Shown here piece by piece: positions 1-7,296 of a stretch of DNA of 7,296 bases. Within the stretch, counting starts at the first letter, position 1. Each line of letters starts with the position of its first letter. The stretch is from Methylotetracoccus sp. (GTDB lineage Bacteria > Pseudomonadota > Gammaproteobacteria > Methylococcales > Methylococcaceae). The notes below the pieces were generated by a model. That model made no database searches. It was not told where the DNA came from and saw nothing but the letters and a program-made list of their open reading frames with translations. Made by a program: the position numbers and the translations under genes. The DNA lies in NCBI GenBank assembly GCA_025458755.1, contig JALORT010000101.1, forward strand, positions 1-7,296, given 5' to 3'.

Positions 1-1626
1 CACGACCGCGCGGCATGAACGCTCCAAGGTCAGCTCCCCGTCCAGCATCCGCCCGATGTGAACAATGACCTCGGGACCGAGCTTCTGCGTATCGGTCACC
101 TCAAACACACCGCTGCCCCATTCGATGCGCCCCCGATCGCCCTTTTGTCCGCCGGACTCCGCATAGAATGGGGTGCGGTCCAGCACGACCCTGCCCTCTT
201 CCCCGGAACGTAAACGGTCTACCGCCGCACCGTCACGCAGGAGTCCGATCACGCGCGCGGGCGTCTCCAACTCGTTATAGCCGGTGAACGAACAAGACCC
301 GGCGAAGTGGAGATCCAAACCCTGATCGGCTTTGAAATGGCTCGCGGCCCGCGCGCGTTCACGCTGCTGATCCATCGCCCGTTGAAAGCCTGCCATGTCG
401 ATCGTTACGCCATGTTCGCGGGCCACATCAGCGGTCAGATCAATCGGAAATCCGTAGGTGTCGTAAAGCTGAAACGCCGCTTCACCCGGAATGACAGCCC
501 CGCCCAGATGGGCTAGACAGCTGTCCAGTATCCGCATGCCCTGCTCGAGCGTCTCGGCGAACCGTTCTTCTTCACGCCTCAAGACCTGTTCGACGGTACC
601 CTGGGCCTTGTTCAGTTCCGGGTACGCTGCACCCATTTCCCTGCACAACGGCGCCACCAGCTTGTAGAAAAACGTCTCGCGGATGCCGAGTTTGTAGCCG
701 TGCCGGATCGCCCGCCGGATGATCCTTCGCAGCACATAACCCCGACCCTCGTTCGATGGGAGCACGCCGTCGGCGATCAGGAACGCACTGGAGCGGATAT
801 GATCGGCAATCACCCGGAGGGAGCCGCTGGTCAGGTCGTCGCAGCCCGTCAATGACGCCGCCGCATCGACCAAGCTTCGAAACAGATCGATCTGATAGTT
901 GTTGTGCACACCCTGCATCACGGCCGCGATGCGCTCCAGTCCCATGCCAGTATCCACAGAAGGCTTCGGCAGCGGCGTCAGCGTCCCGTCCGCGCTGCGC
1001 TCGTATTGCATGAAGACGAGGTTCCAGATCTCGACATACCGGTCTCCGTCGGCGTCTGCCGAACCCGGCGGACCGCCGGGAATCCCTTCGCCGTGGTCGT
1101 AGAAGATTTCGGTGCAGGGACCACACGGCCCGGTGTCGCCCATCGACCAGAAATTGTCCTTCCCTGCAATCCGGGCGAACCGTGACGGGTCGACGCCAAC
1201 TTCACGAAGCCAGATTCTTTCCGCCTCGCCGTCCTCGACGAAGACGGTGACCCACAGCCGCTCGGCGGGAATCTTTAGGGTGCCGGTCAGGAACTCCCAG
1301 GCATAGTGAATCGCGTCCCGCTTGAAGTAGTCACCGAAGCTGAAATTGCCCAGCATCTCGAAAAACGTGTGATGCCGCGCCGTGTACCCGACGTTTTCCA
1401 GATCATTGTGCTTTCCACCAGCGCGCACGCACCGTTGGGATGAGGCTGCGCGCACATAGCCGCGTTCCTCGCGACCCAGAAAAACGTCCTTGAACTGGAC
1501 CATGCCGGCGTTCGTGAATAACAGGGTCGGGTCCTCCGCCGGAATCAGTGAACTGGAGGGTACGACCGTATGGCCCCGCTCCTCGAAGAAACGGAGGAAA
1601 AGTGAACGGAGTTCGGCGCTGGTCAT
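1..1626 (-). CDS. alaS: Alanine--tRNA ligase, N-terminal 542 residues (partial)
   Basis: Cytoplasmic class II aminoacyl-tRNA synthetase that charges tRNA-Ala with alanine and clears mischarged Ser/Gly. The ATG at 1624-1626 opens a frame that stays open for 542 codons and leaves the window at base 1. I checked in-frame methionine codons along its length and found no frameshift. Visible landmarks are NDPT-like '[12 protein letters not shown]' (residues 31-42), class II motif 2 '[18 protein letters not shown]' (from residue 84), '[12 protein letters not shown]' (from 162), '[12 protein letters not shown]' (around 228) and motif 3 '[16 protein letters not shown]' (Arg295). The editing domain begins with '[13 protein letters not shown]'. 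The family is usually about 875 residues, so the HxxxH/CxxxH editing metal site and the C-Ala domain lie beyond the left edge. It follows recX by 20 bases. No Shine-Dalgarno is evident before the ATG, so translation may depend on coupling to recX. The start matches the N-terminus of E. coli AlaRS well. Confidence 0.97.
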   Translation of the reverse strand, partial: MTSAELRSLFLRFFEERGHTVVPSSSLIPAEDPTLLFTNAGMVQFKDVFLGREERGYVRAASSQRCVRAGGKHNDLENVGYTARHHTFFEMLGNFSFGDYFKRDAIHYAWEFLTGTLKIPAERLWVTVFVEDGEAERIWLREVGVDPSRFARIAGKDNFWSMGDTGPCGPCTEIFYDHGEGIPGGPPGSADADGDRYVEIWNLVFMQYERSADGTLTPLPKPSVDTGMGLERIAAVMQGVHNNYQIDLFRSLVDAAASLTGCDDLTSGSLRVIADHIRSSAFLIADGVLPSNEGRGYVLRRIIRRAIRHGYKLGIRETFFYKLVAPLCREMGAAYPELNKAQGTVEQVLRREEERFAETLEQGMRILDSCLAHLGGAVIPGEAAFQLYDTYGFPIDLTADVAREHGVTIDMAGFQRAMDQQRERARAASHFKADQGLDLHFAGSCSFTGYNELETPARVIGLLRDGAAVDRLRSGEEGRVVLDRTPFYAESGGQKGDRGRIEWGSGVFEVTDTQKLGPEVIVHIGRMLDGELTLERSCRAVV

Positions 1627-1646
1627 GAAGAGTGTCGCGAAATCAA

Positions 1647-2111
1647 TTAATCGAAACCATCGGGCTGCCCGTAAAGGCGGCGAAACAGGTGCTGGATTTG
1701 TTCCCCGCTGAACCCGCGCTGCAGCAAATAGCGGTGCCGGGAGGCCCGCTCCGCCGGCGACACGGGCCGGCGTACTCCGTACTTCTTCCGGTGGGTCTCC
1801 TCGAGCACAACATCCCAATCGTATCCGGACGCATCCACCACCGCATCGTCGATACCCCGCTGTCGCAACTCCGCCAGGATCCGATGAAGACCGTAACCCT
1901 GACGGACACGGTGCCGGAGCAGGCTGTCCGCGAAACGCCGATCGGACTGTTCACCGCTCTCGGCCAGCTGATCGAGGACCAGGGCCGGCGTGTCGCCGGT
2001 CAAGCCTTTGGCATGCAGACGTTGCTGTAATTCTCGACGGCTATATTCGCGCCGCGACAGATAGCGAAGGCATAGCGCCCTGGCGGCCTCACTTTCATCC
2101 GAATCGATCAG
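1647..2111 (-). CDS. recX: Regulatory protein RecX, apparent CTG start
   Basis: RecX binds RecA filaments and modulates, usually inhibits, their extension. The frame encodes about 154 residues if read from the CTG at 2109-2111, close to the usual 150-166 for the family. The N-terminal part '[20 protein letters not shown]' (residues 12-31) is the classic RecX opening. '[15 protein letters not shown]' follows, and the tail carries '[13 protein letters not shown]', so the tandem three-helix repeats of the family are present. No in-frame ATG or GTG exists at the expected start. The first TTG, at 2001-2003, would remove the conserved first repeat. CTG sits 8 bases after GGAG (2120-2123) and overlaps the recA stop as CTGA, mimicking the common ATGA coupling. 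The alternative is a one-base sequence error, because an out-of-frame ATG lies at 2096-2098 but reaches a stop after 32 codons. The gene is recognised with high confidence; the start is less certain. Confidence 0.92.
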   Translation of the reverse strand: MIDSDESEAARALCLRYLSRREYSRRELQQRLHAKGLTGDTPALVLDQLAESGEQSDRRFADSLLRHRVRQGYGLHRILAELRQRGIDDAVVDASGYDWDVVLEETHRKKYGVRRPVSPAERASRHRYLLQRGFSGEQIQHLFRRLYGQPDGFD

Positions 2112-3148
2112 AACGGGGTCTCCGGAATAGGTTCCGCCGGGCCCTTCGCTGCAACGGAACTGGACAGTGCCTTCTCGCGTACCATCGCTTCGATCTCCGC
2201 CGCCAGCTCGGATCGTTCCTTCAACAATTTACGGACATTATCCTTCCCTTGGCCAATGCGGTCATTCCCGTAACTGTACCAGGAGCCGGACTTCTGCAGA
2301 ATTCCGTACTGCACGCCGAGGTCAACCAGTTCGCCTTCGCGCGAGATGCCCTCGCCGTAGAGAATTTCGAAATCCGCCACACGAAACGGCGGCGCGACTT
2401 TGTTTTTCACCACCTTGACGCGGGTTTCGTTGCCGATCACCTCATCGCCGTCCTTGATCGCTCCCTGGCGACGGATGTCCAGGCGCACCGAGGCGTAGAA
2501 TTTAAGGGCGTTGCCGCCGGTGGTGGTCTCCGGACTGCCGAACATCACACCGATTTTCATCCGGATCTGATTGATGAAGATCACCAGTGTGTTCGAACGT
2601 TTGATGTTCGCCGTCAGCTTCCGCAGCGCCTGCGACATCAAGCGCGCCTGTAGGCCCACATGGGCATCGCCCATCTCCCCTTCGATCTCGGCACGCGGCG
2701 TCAGTGCGGCGACCGAATCGATGACGACGACGTCGACACCGCTTGACCGAACCAACATGTCCGCAATTTCCAAGGCCTGTTCGCCGGTATCCGGTTGGGA
2801 CACAAGTAACTCGTCGAGATTGACGCCGATTTTTTCCGCGTAGGCCGGATCGAGCGCGTGCTCGGCATCAACGAACGCGGCGACGCCACCCAGTTTTTGT
2901 GCCTGGGCAATGACTTCGAGTGTCAGCGTGGTCTTGCCCGAGGATTCCGGACCGTAAATCTCGACGATGCGCCCGCGCGGCAAACCGCCGCAGCCGAGCG
3001 CAATGTCCAGCGCCAACGACCCGGTGGAGATCACTTCGATATCTCGGACGGCACCGACATCGCCCATCCGCATCACCGAGCCCTTGCCGAATTGCTTTTC
3101 GATTTGGCTCAGTGCCGCGTTCAAGGCTTTTCGTTTATTGTCGTCCAT
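2108..3148 (-). CDS. recA: Recombinase RecA
   Basis: DNA-dependent ATPase that forms filaments on single-stranded DNA, drives homologous strand exchange and stimulates LexA self-cleavage. The 346-residue protein is complete and numbers almost exactly as in E. coli (353). It shows Walker A 'GPESSGKT' (66-73), catalytic Glu96 in 'DAEHALD', Walker B 'VVVIDS' ending at Asp144, and loop L1 around 157-164. It also has 'INQIR' with Gln194, loop L2 at about 195-210 with '[17 protein letters not shown]', and Lys248/Lys250. The ATG at 3146-3148 is preceded by AGGTGA with a 9-base spacer. The gene lies 33 bases after thpR, and its stop overlaps recX. The C-terminal tail '[16 protein letters not shown]' has only two acidic residues, unlike the strongly acidic E. 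coli tail. No LexA box was seen just upstream. Confidence 0.99.
   Translation of the reverse strand: MDDNKRKALNAALSQIEKQFGKGSVMRMGDVGAVRDIEVISTGSLALDIALGCGGLPRGRIVEIYGPESSGKTTLTLEVIAQAQKLGGVAAFVDAEHALDPAYAEKIGVNLDELLVSQPDTGEQALEIADMLVRSSGVDVVVIDSVAALTPRAEIEGEMGDAHVGLQARLMSQALRKLTANIKRSNTLVIFINQIRMKIGVMFGSPETTTGGNALKFYASVRLDIRRQGAIKDGDEVIGNETRVKVVKNKVAPPFRVADFEILYGEGISREGELVDLGVQYGILQKSGSWYSYGNDRIGQGKDNVRKLLKERSELAAEIEAMVREKALSSSVAAKGPAEPIPETPF
2120..2123 (-). promoter_or_regulatory. Shine-Dalgarno of recX supporting a CTG start
   Basis: The minus strand reads GGAG, then eight bases, then CTG, all within the last codons of recA. This near-ideal spacing is the main evidence for starting recX at 2111 rather than at the internal TTG at 2003. 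Confidence 0.55.
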
Positions 3149-3157
3149 CCGTACCGG

Positions 3158-3163
3158 TCACCT
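3158..3163 (-). promoter_or_regulatory. Shine-Dalgarno of recA
   Basis: AGGTGA on the minus strand, 9 bases before the recA ATG, complementary to the 16S rRNA 3' end. It lies inside the 33-base thpR-recA gap. Confidence 0.7.
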
Positions 3164-3181
3164 TCAATTGTCGAGCAAACA

Positions 3182-3757
3182 TTATTCCACACTGCCCACC
3201 GTCGGCATAGCCTGAAGCGGCCAGCTTTGGAGCACCCGATAGTGGGCTCCGGAGCGGTCCAGAACGGACTCCATGAGTTCGACCGAGCGGACCGTCCATC
3301 CAATCCTAGCCGCCGAACTCGGCCCCAAGTAACCGCACCTCGCGTTTCGCGCCAAGGTCAGATGAGCATGAAACGGACGGAGATCACGCCCGATGCTGCG
3401 GGCATCGAGTCCCTCGCCCAAGACGTGCACCAAGCGTCCTAATCCCTCCGGTGGCTTACGGGGTATCAGCCAGATCATTTGCCGCCGCCGCAGATAGCGC
3501 AGGTCCTGCAACGGCAGTTCGAACCCTTCCGGCCACTGCAGTTCAAGTCTTCGCAGACGCAGAACGTCCGATTCAGGGACCGCGCCCAGAAACAACAACG
3601 TGATATGGAATTGTTCCCGCCGCACCCAGCGCGCCGCAACCCGGTCATGCAGCTCGGCGACGACCGCTTGGAGGCGGTCGCGCACATCCTCGTCCGGCCA
3701 CAGCGCAAAGAAGAGGCGCCGGACCGGTTCGCCACCCGGCTCAGCCTCCAACGGCAT
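3182..3757 (-). CDS. thpR: RNA 2',3'-cyclic phosphodiesterase (2H/LigT family)
   Basis: Member of the 2H phosphoesterase superfamily (ThpR, formerly LigT). Characterised members hydrolyse RNA 2',3'-cyclic phosphate ends and can ligate tRNA halves in vitro. The protein is 191 residues, close to the E. coli size of about 176. It begins, after a short lead, with 'RRLFFALWPDEDVRDRL', typical of the family. Both catalytic HxTx motifs are present: 'FHITLLFLG' (His51) and 'HAHLTLAR' (HLTL from His132). The chosen ATG at 3755-3757 has GAGG eight bases upstream and gives a 17-base overlap with pncC. A TTG further upstream at 3818-3820 would overlap pncC by 80 bases and adds no family-like residues. 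It lies between pncC and recA, which adjoin directly in E. coli. Its physiological substrate is not known from context. Confidence 0.93.
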   Translation of the reverse strand: MPLEAEPGGEPVRRLFFALWPDEDVRDRLQAVVAELHDRVAARWVRREQFHITLLFLGAVPESDVLRLRRLELQWPEGFELPLQDLRYLRRRQMIWLIPRKPPEGLGRLVHVLGEGLDARSIGRDLRPFHAHLTLARNARCGYLGPSSAARIGWTVRSVELMESVLDRSGAHYRVLQSWPLQAMPTVGSVE

Positions 3758-4235
3758 CGAGGATCCCTCGCAACGCCGCTTCGACCGCCAGGCGGCGGAC
3801 CTGGAGCCGATCGCCGTCAAGTGACAGCTTCGCGGTTTTCCTGACCGCCCCGTCGCGGGATAACCAGGCCAGCCAAACGGTCCCCACCGGTTTGCCCGGG
3901 GTCCCGCCGGCAGGACCGGCGATGCCGCTGACCGCCACGGCGAGAGTCGCCTCGGTCTGTCGCAGCGCGCCGGCGGCCATGGCGCACACCGTTTCCTCGC
4001 TGACCGCGCCAGAGCGGTCCAGCACTGCTTCCGGCACGCCGAGCAAGCGCTGTTTGGCGCCGTTGCTGTAGGTCACCAAACCGCATTCAAACCAGTCCGA
4101 ACTGCCGGGCACATCGGTCACCGCTTGCGCAATCCCGCCGCCGGTGCAGGACTCGGCGGTCGCCAGCCGCTCCCCTCGCTCCCGCAGCACCGTGCCGACC
4201 TGTTCTGCGAGCCCGTAAAGCGTCGTGTCGTTCAT
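3741..4235 (-). CDS. pncC: Nicotinamide-nucleotide amidase (CinA C-terminal domain protein)
   Basis: Deamidates nicotinamide mononucleotide to nicotinate mononucleotide in the pyridine nucleotide cycle, recycling NMN such as that released by NAD-dependent DNA ligase. The 164-residue protein has the length of stand-alone E. coli PncC (165), so the N-terminal MoCF-like domain of long CinA proteins is absent. Family motifs are '[20 protein letters not shown]' (24-43, with conserved Ser29), '[14 protein letters not shown]' (54-67, Lys61), '[15 protein letters not shown]' (76-90) and '[20 protein letters not shown]' (101-120). I chose the ATG at 4233-4235 because it matches the E. coli N-terminus; the frame extends upstream to 4322 but would enter mutS. 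It is the first gene of the five-gene minus-strand cluster. The Shine-Dalgarno is weak (GGGCAG at best). Confidence 0.95.
   Translation of the reverse strand: MNDTTLYGLAEQVGTVLRERGERLATAESCTGGGIAQAVTDVPGSSDWFECGLVTYSNGAKQRLLGVPEAVLDRSGAVSEETVCAMAAGALRQTEATLAVAVSGIAGPAGGTPGKPVGTVWLAWLSRDGAVRKTAKLSLDGDRLQVRRLAVEAALRGILDAVGG
3766..3769 (-). promoter_or_regulatory. Shine-Dalgarno deciding the thpR start
   Basis: GAGG on the minus strand, eight bases before the ATG at 3755-3757 and inside the end of pncC. It favours this ATG over the upstream TTG. Confidence 0.55.
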
Positions 4236-4285
4236 GTAAACTGCCCGATGTCCGATCTTGCATTGTACCGCACAGTCGCCCACCG
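4236..4285. other. Divergent intergenic region pncC/mutS
   Basis: Fifty bases separate the two divergent start codons and must hold the 5' signals for at least one of the two units, if those do not reach into coding sequence. Apart from the TACAAT candidate on the minus strand, I see no clear -35/-10 pair, LexA-type palindrome, or purine-rich ribosome binding site for mutS. Confidence 0.6.
4262..4267 (-). promoter_or_regulatory. Candidate -10 box for the pncC-thpR-recA-recX-alaS cluster
   Basis: TACAAT on the minus strand matches five of six bases of the sigma-70 -10 consensus and sits 26 bases before the pncC ATG, in the divergent gap with mutS. No good -35 hexamer is found 16-19 bases upstream, where it would lie at the start of mutS. 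It is therefore a candidate only. Confidence 0.3.
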
Positions 4286-6859
4286 ATGACTCAGTCCTCC
4301 CCGCCTCCTGTCGCCCATACACCGATGATGCAGCAGTATCTGCGGATCAAGGCCGACTATCCCGGGACGCTGTTGTTCTACCGCATGGGGGATTTTTACG
4401 AGCTGTTCTTCGACGATGCGAGGCGCGTCGCTCAACTGCTCGATCTGACCTTGACCAGCCGCGGCGAATCCGGGGGCGAGCGGGTGCCGATGGCCGGCAT
4501 ACCGCACCACGCCGCCGATAACTACCTGGCACGCTTGCTGAAGGCGGGCGAGTCGGTGGCGATCTGCGAGCAAGTCGGCGATGCCCCGTCGGCCAAAGGC
4601 CCGATGCAGCGAAAAGTGACGCGGGTCATCACACCCGGGACCGTTACCGATGATGCTCTGCTCGAGGACCGCACCGACAGCCTCTTGTTGGCAGTCGCCT
4701 GCGTCGATGGGGAGTGGGGTATCGCCGCGCTGAATCTGGCTGGCGGACAGTTCACCGTCCAGCAAGTGGCCGCGTCGGATCAGCTCTTGGCGGAGCTGGA
4801 CCGCATCCGGCCCGCGGAAATTTTACTCGAAGAAGGGCGGACGCTGCCGGTGGGCCTGGCCGGGCCTTATTCCGCGACCCATCGTCCACCATGGCAGTTT
4901 GATCCGGTGAGCGCCCGCCAACTGCTGCTGCGGCAGTTCGGGACCCATGACCTGCGCGGTTTCGGGTGCGAAGACCTGTCTGCCGCGATTGCTGCCGCCG
5001 GGGCCCTGCTTCAGTACGTCAAGGAAACGCAGCAAGCCGGTTTGGGGCACCTTCAGGGGCTCCGAGTAGAAACTGCAGAGGACGCCATCGGTCTGGATGC
5101 CGCAACGCGCCGTAACCTGGAACTCGATTATCACGCCTCCGGCCGCAGCGAGTTCACGTTGTTCGGCCTTCTCGACCAAACCGTCACGCCGATGGGTGGC
5201 CGCCTGTTGCGTCGCTGGCTGCACCGTCCTCTCCGCACCCGGGAGATACTGCACGAACGCTACGACGCGATTGAAACCCTGATGAGCGACCGCGGCTTCG
5301 AAGATCTCCGCGAACTGCTGCGACAGGTCGGGGACGTGGAGCGCATTACCGCCCGCATTGCCTTGAAAAGCGCCCGCCCGCGCGACCTCGTCGTGCTGAC
5401 ACACTCGCTGCAGACCCTGCCCGTGGTGAGGGAACGGCTCCGCCGGCTCGACATCAGCCGGCGACTCCTTGAAATCTCTGAGGATCTGGCCGAGCACCCG
5501 GAGATCTGCGCCCTGCTGTCGCGCGCGCTGATGGAAAACCCCCCGGTCCTGATTCGCGACGGCGGCGTCATCGCCGCGGGCTACGACGCCGAACTCGATG
5601 AACTGCGCCAGTTGAGCCAGAACGCGGACGCCTTCCTGGTGGCCATGGAAGAAAATGAGCGGCAGCGCAGCGGTATCACGACACTGCGGGTGAATTTCAA
5701 TCGGATCCACGGCTTCTATATCGAACTGCCTCGCTCGCAGGCCGACCGGGTCCCCGCGCACTATATTCGCCGCCAAACCCTAAAAAATGTCGAACGTTAC
5801 ACGACCCCGGAACTTCGCGAGTTCGAGGGCAAAGTGCTGAGCGCACGGGAGCGCGCGCTGGCGCGTGAGAAAGCACTGTACGATGCGCTGCTGGACCTTT
5901 TGGCACCGAGCCTGGCGTCGTTGCAAAGGTGTGCCGGGGGTCTCGCGGAACTGGATACGCTCGCTACCTTTGCGGAGCGTGCGGAAACTCTGGACTATCG
6001 TCGCCCGCAACTGACCTCGGAGAGTACGTTGCGGATTGCAGGCGGGCGTCATCCGGTGGTGGAACGAGCCATTCCGGTACCGTTTACGCCGAACGACATC
6101 GAACTCGATGCCGGACGCCGGATGCTGATCATCACCGGACCCAATATGGGCGGGAAATCCACGTTCATGCGACAAACAGCGCTGATCGTGCTGCTGGCGC
6201 ATATCGGTAGCTTCGTTCCGGCACACTCGGCGGAAATCGGAAGGGTGGACAGGATTTTCACCCGGATCGGCGCGTCGGACGACCTGGCGACCGGCCGCTC
6301 GACCTTCATGGTTGAAATGACCGAAACGGCAGCCATACTGCATAACGCCAGCCCTGACAGTCTGGTGTTGATGGACGAAATCGGACGCGGCACCAGCACC
6401 TTCGACGGTCTCTCGCTGGCTTGGGCGGTGGCACTAAACCTCGCGAGAGAAATCAAGGCGCTGACCTTATTCGCCACCCATTACTTCGAGCTCACGGCGT
6501 TGCCCGAACAGATCACAGCAATACGGAATGTGCATCTGGATGCCGTCGAACACGAGGACAGAATCGTCTTCCTGCATACGGTCAAGGCAGGTCCGGCCAA
6601 CCAGAGTTACGGGCTGCAGGTCGCAGCGCTCGCGGGCGTGCCGAAATCCGTGATTCAAGAGGCGAAGGCCATCCTGGTCAATCTCGAACGAACCGCAAGC
6701 GAGCGTCAAACGCGCACTGCGCCCAGCCGCCAGATGGATTTGTTCGTCGATGCCGAACCGCCGCCGATCGTTCGGTGTGTGGAAGCGTCCGATCCAGACG
6801 GCATGACGCCGCGTCAGGCGCTCGAATTCCTCTACACACTCAAAGCCATGGCTCGATGA
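4286..6859 (+). CDS. mutS: DNA mismatch repair protein MutS
   Basis: Recognises base mismatches and small loops, then as an ATP-bound sliding clamp recruits MutL to start repair. The protein is complete at 857 residues (E. coli 853). The mismatch-reading wedge 'GDFYELF' is present with Phe37 and Glu39. Connector, lever and clamp regions follow the E. coli sequence throughout, for example '[10 protein letters not shown]' and '[20 protein letters not shown]'. The ATPase domain has Walker A 'GPNMGGKST' (618-626), signature 'STFMVEMTE' (672-680), Walker B '[16 protein letters not shown]' (Asp697, Glu698) and '[11 protein letters not shown]' (His732). The C-terminus carries a clamp-binding-like 'QMDLF' (816-820) and the tetramerisation helices '[15 protein letters not shown]'. 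The start at 4286 gives an N-terminal lead similar in length to that of E. coli before '[10 protein letters not shown]'. No Shine-Dalgarno is visible. It is divergent from pncC and convergent with dsbC. Confidence 0.99.
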   Translation: MTQSSPPPVAHTPMMQQYLRIKADYPGTLLFYRMGDFYELFFDDARRVAQLLDLTLTSRGESGGERVPMAGIPHHAADNYLARLLKAGESVAICEQVGDAPSAKGPMQRKVTRVITPGTVTDDALLEDRTDSLLLAVACVDGEWGIAALNLAGGQFTVQQVAASDQLLAELDRIRPAEILLEEGRTLPVGLAGPYSATHRPPWQFDPVSARQLLLRQFGTHDLRGFGCEDLSAAIAAAGALLQYVKETQQAGLGHLQGLRVETAEDAIGLDAATRRNLELDYHASGRSEFTLFGLLDQTVTPMGGRLLRRWLHRPLRTREILHERYDAIETLMSDRGFEDLRELLRQVGDVERITARIALKSARPRDLVVLTHSLQTLPVVRERLRRLDISRRLLEISEDLAEHPEICALLSRALMENPPVLIRDGGVIAAGYDAELDELRQLSQNADAFLVAMEENERQRSGITTLRVNFNRIHGFYIELPRSQADRVPAHYIRRQTLKNVERYTTPELREFEGKVLSARERALAREKALYDALLDLLAPSLASLQRCAGGLAELDTLATFAERAETLDYRRPQLTSESTLRIAGGRHPVVERAIPVPFTPNDIELDAGRRMLIITGPNMGGKSTFMRQTALIVLLAHIGSFVPAHSAEIGRVDRIFTRIGASDDLATGRSTFMVEMTETAAILHNASPDSLVLMDEIGRGTSTFDGLSLAWAVALNLAREIKALTLFATHYFELTALPEQITAIRNVHLDAVEHEDRIVFLHTVKAGPANQSYGLQVAALAGVPKSVIQEAKAILVNLERTASERQTRTAPSRQMDLFVDAEPPPIVRCVEASDPDGMTPRQALEFLYTLKAMAR

Positions 6860-6905
6860 TTCCAAGCTACCGGGGCCACCGAATCCGGATGAGTGGACGG
6901 CGTAC
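6860..6905. other. Convergent intergenic region mutS/dsbC
   Basis: Forty-six bases between two stop codons. Only short imperfect pairings (such as CCGG/CCGG) can be drawn, with no T-run, so I do not call an intrinsic terminator for either gene. Confidence 0.5.
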
Positions 6906-7296
6906 TCAGCCCTTCTTCTCCTGCTCCAGCACCTGCGTCAGTTGCGGAGCGGGAATATACCCGGGAAGGATGGTGCCTTTCTCCGTCACGATCATCGGAG
7001 TTCCCGACGCGCCGAATTGTGTCCCCATGGCCATGTGCTGACTGATCGGGTTGTCGCAGGTCTTCGACGGCAACGCCTCTCCTTTCTTTGCCTTGGTCAG
7101 CGCCTGATTACGATTATCGGAGCACCAGACGGTCACGGCCTTCTTGAAAGAATCCGAACCTTCGCCGGCACGCGGGTAAAACAGATAGCGGACTTCAATG
7201 CCGGCATCAAGGTATTGCTTGATTTCCGAATGAAGCTTGCGGCAGTAGCCACAGTCGATATCGGTAAAGACGTACGCCACGTATTTTGACTTTTCG
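6906..7296 (-). CDS. dsbC: Thiol:disulfide interchange protein DsbC, C-terminal half (partial)
   Basis: Periplasmic disulfide isomerase that reshuffles wrongly paired cysteines in folding proteins and is kept reduced by DsbD. The frame is open to the right edge, so 129 C-terminal residues are seen; the signal peptide and the N-terminal dimerisation domain lie outside. The visible part is the thioredoxin-like domain: 'VFTDIDCGYCRKLHSEI' with the CGYC active site, 'VRYLFYPRAG', and cis-proline loop 'GASGTPMIV'. Near the end is 'LPGYIPAPQL'. The two further cysteines, in 'VWCSD' and 'KTCDN', match the structural disulfide of E. coli DsbC. A GTG at 7278-7280 is an internal valine, not the start. 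CGYC and the extra cysteine pair favour DsbC over DsbG. It is convergent with mutS and has no evident link to the repair genes. Confidence 0.95.
   Translation of the reverse strand, partial: EKSKYVAYVFTDIDCGYCRKLHSEIKQYLDAGIEVRYLFYPRAGEGSDSFKKAVTVWCSDNRNQALTKAKKGEALPSKTCDNPISQHMAMGTQFGASGTPMIVTEKGTILPGYIPAPQLTQVLEQEKKG

Noticed and set aside
572..1126. 184-codon open frame on the minus strand
   Set aside because: Same strand as alaS but a different frame; the alaS frame carries all synthetase motifs through this region without a break.
3182..3215. Possible recA promoter with AATAAT as -10
   Set aside because: The box includes the thpR stop codon and has no convincing -35 at 16-18 bases, so it is not listed as a feature.
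2858..3442. 194-codon open frame on the plus strand
   Set aside because: Antisense to recA and thpR, both firmly identified; composition reflects the complementary codons.
4823..5776. 317-codon open frame on the minus strand
   Set aside because: It lies wholly antisense to the conserved mutS coding sequence, resembles no family I recognise, and is expected by chance in GC-rich coding DNA.
5780..6343. 187-codon open frame on the minus strand
   Set aside because: Antisense to the MutS ATPase domain, with no family-like motif.
6860..6905. Possible hairpin terminator between mutS and dsbC
   Set aside because: The best stems are about four base pairs with loops over ten bases and no T-run follows.
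1..7296. A novel defence, mobile or otherwise undescribed system
   Set aside because: All coding space is taken by seven well-known families; no repeats, array, transposase or unassigned gene remains.

Overview
This is a compact stretch of housekeeping and DNA-maintenance genes from a GC-rich proteobacterium. It is most likely a gammaproteobacterium: gene order and protein sequences resemble the pncC-recA-recX-alaS block of E. coli and the mutS/cinA/recA neighbourhood of other gammaproteobacteria. I cannot place it more precisely from sequence alone. No mobile element, CRISPR array, rRNA or tRNA gene, or foreign-looking island is visible, and there is no gene-free stretch longer than about 50 bases.

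Minus strand, right to left from 4235 to 1: five genes are packed head to tail. They are pncC (nicotinamide-nucleotide amidase), thpR (RNA 2',3'-cyclic phosphodiesterase, 2H family), recA, recX and alaS. alaS runs off the left edge just before its editing-site histidines. thpR overlaps pncC by 17 bases, recX overlaps recA by 4, and the other two gaps are 33 and 20 bases. This looks like one transcription unit, possibly starting from a weak promoter in the 50-base gap shared with mutS.

Plus strand, 4286-6859: mutS, complete, divergent from pncC, with all the hallmarks of MutS1. Minus strand from 6906 to the right edge: the catalytic C-terminal half of a DsbC-type periplasmic disulfide isomerase, convergent with mutS and unrelated to the repair genes.

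Functionally the centre of the window pairs mismatch repair (MutS) with recombination (RecA) and RecA's modulator (RecX), plus NAD salvage, an RNA phosphoesterase and an essential tRNA synthetase. I found no previously undescribed system. The points most worth checking are the apparent CTG start of recX, which overlaps the recA stop as CTGA behind a good Shine-Dalgarno; the absence of a recognisable LexA box near recA; the weakly acidic RecA C-terminus; the placement of thpR inside the block; and the lack of a visible ribosome binding site before mutS.
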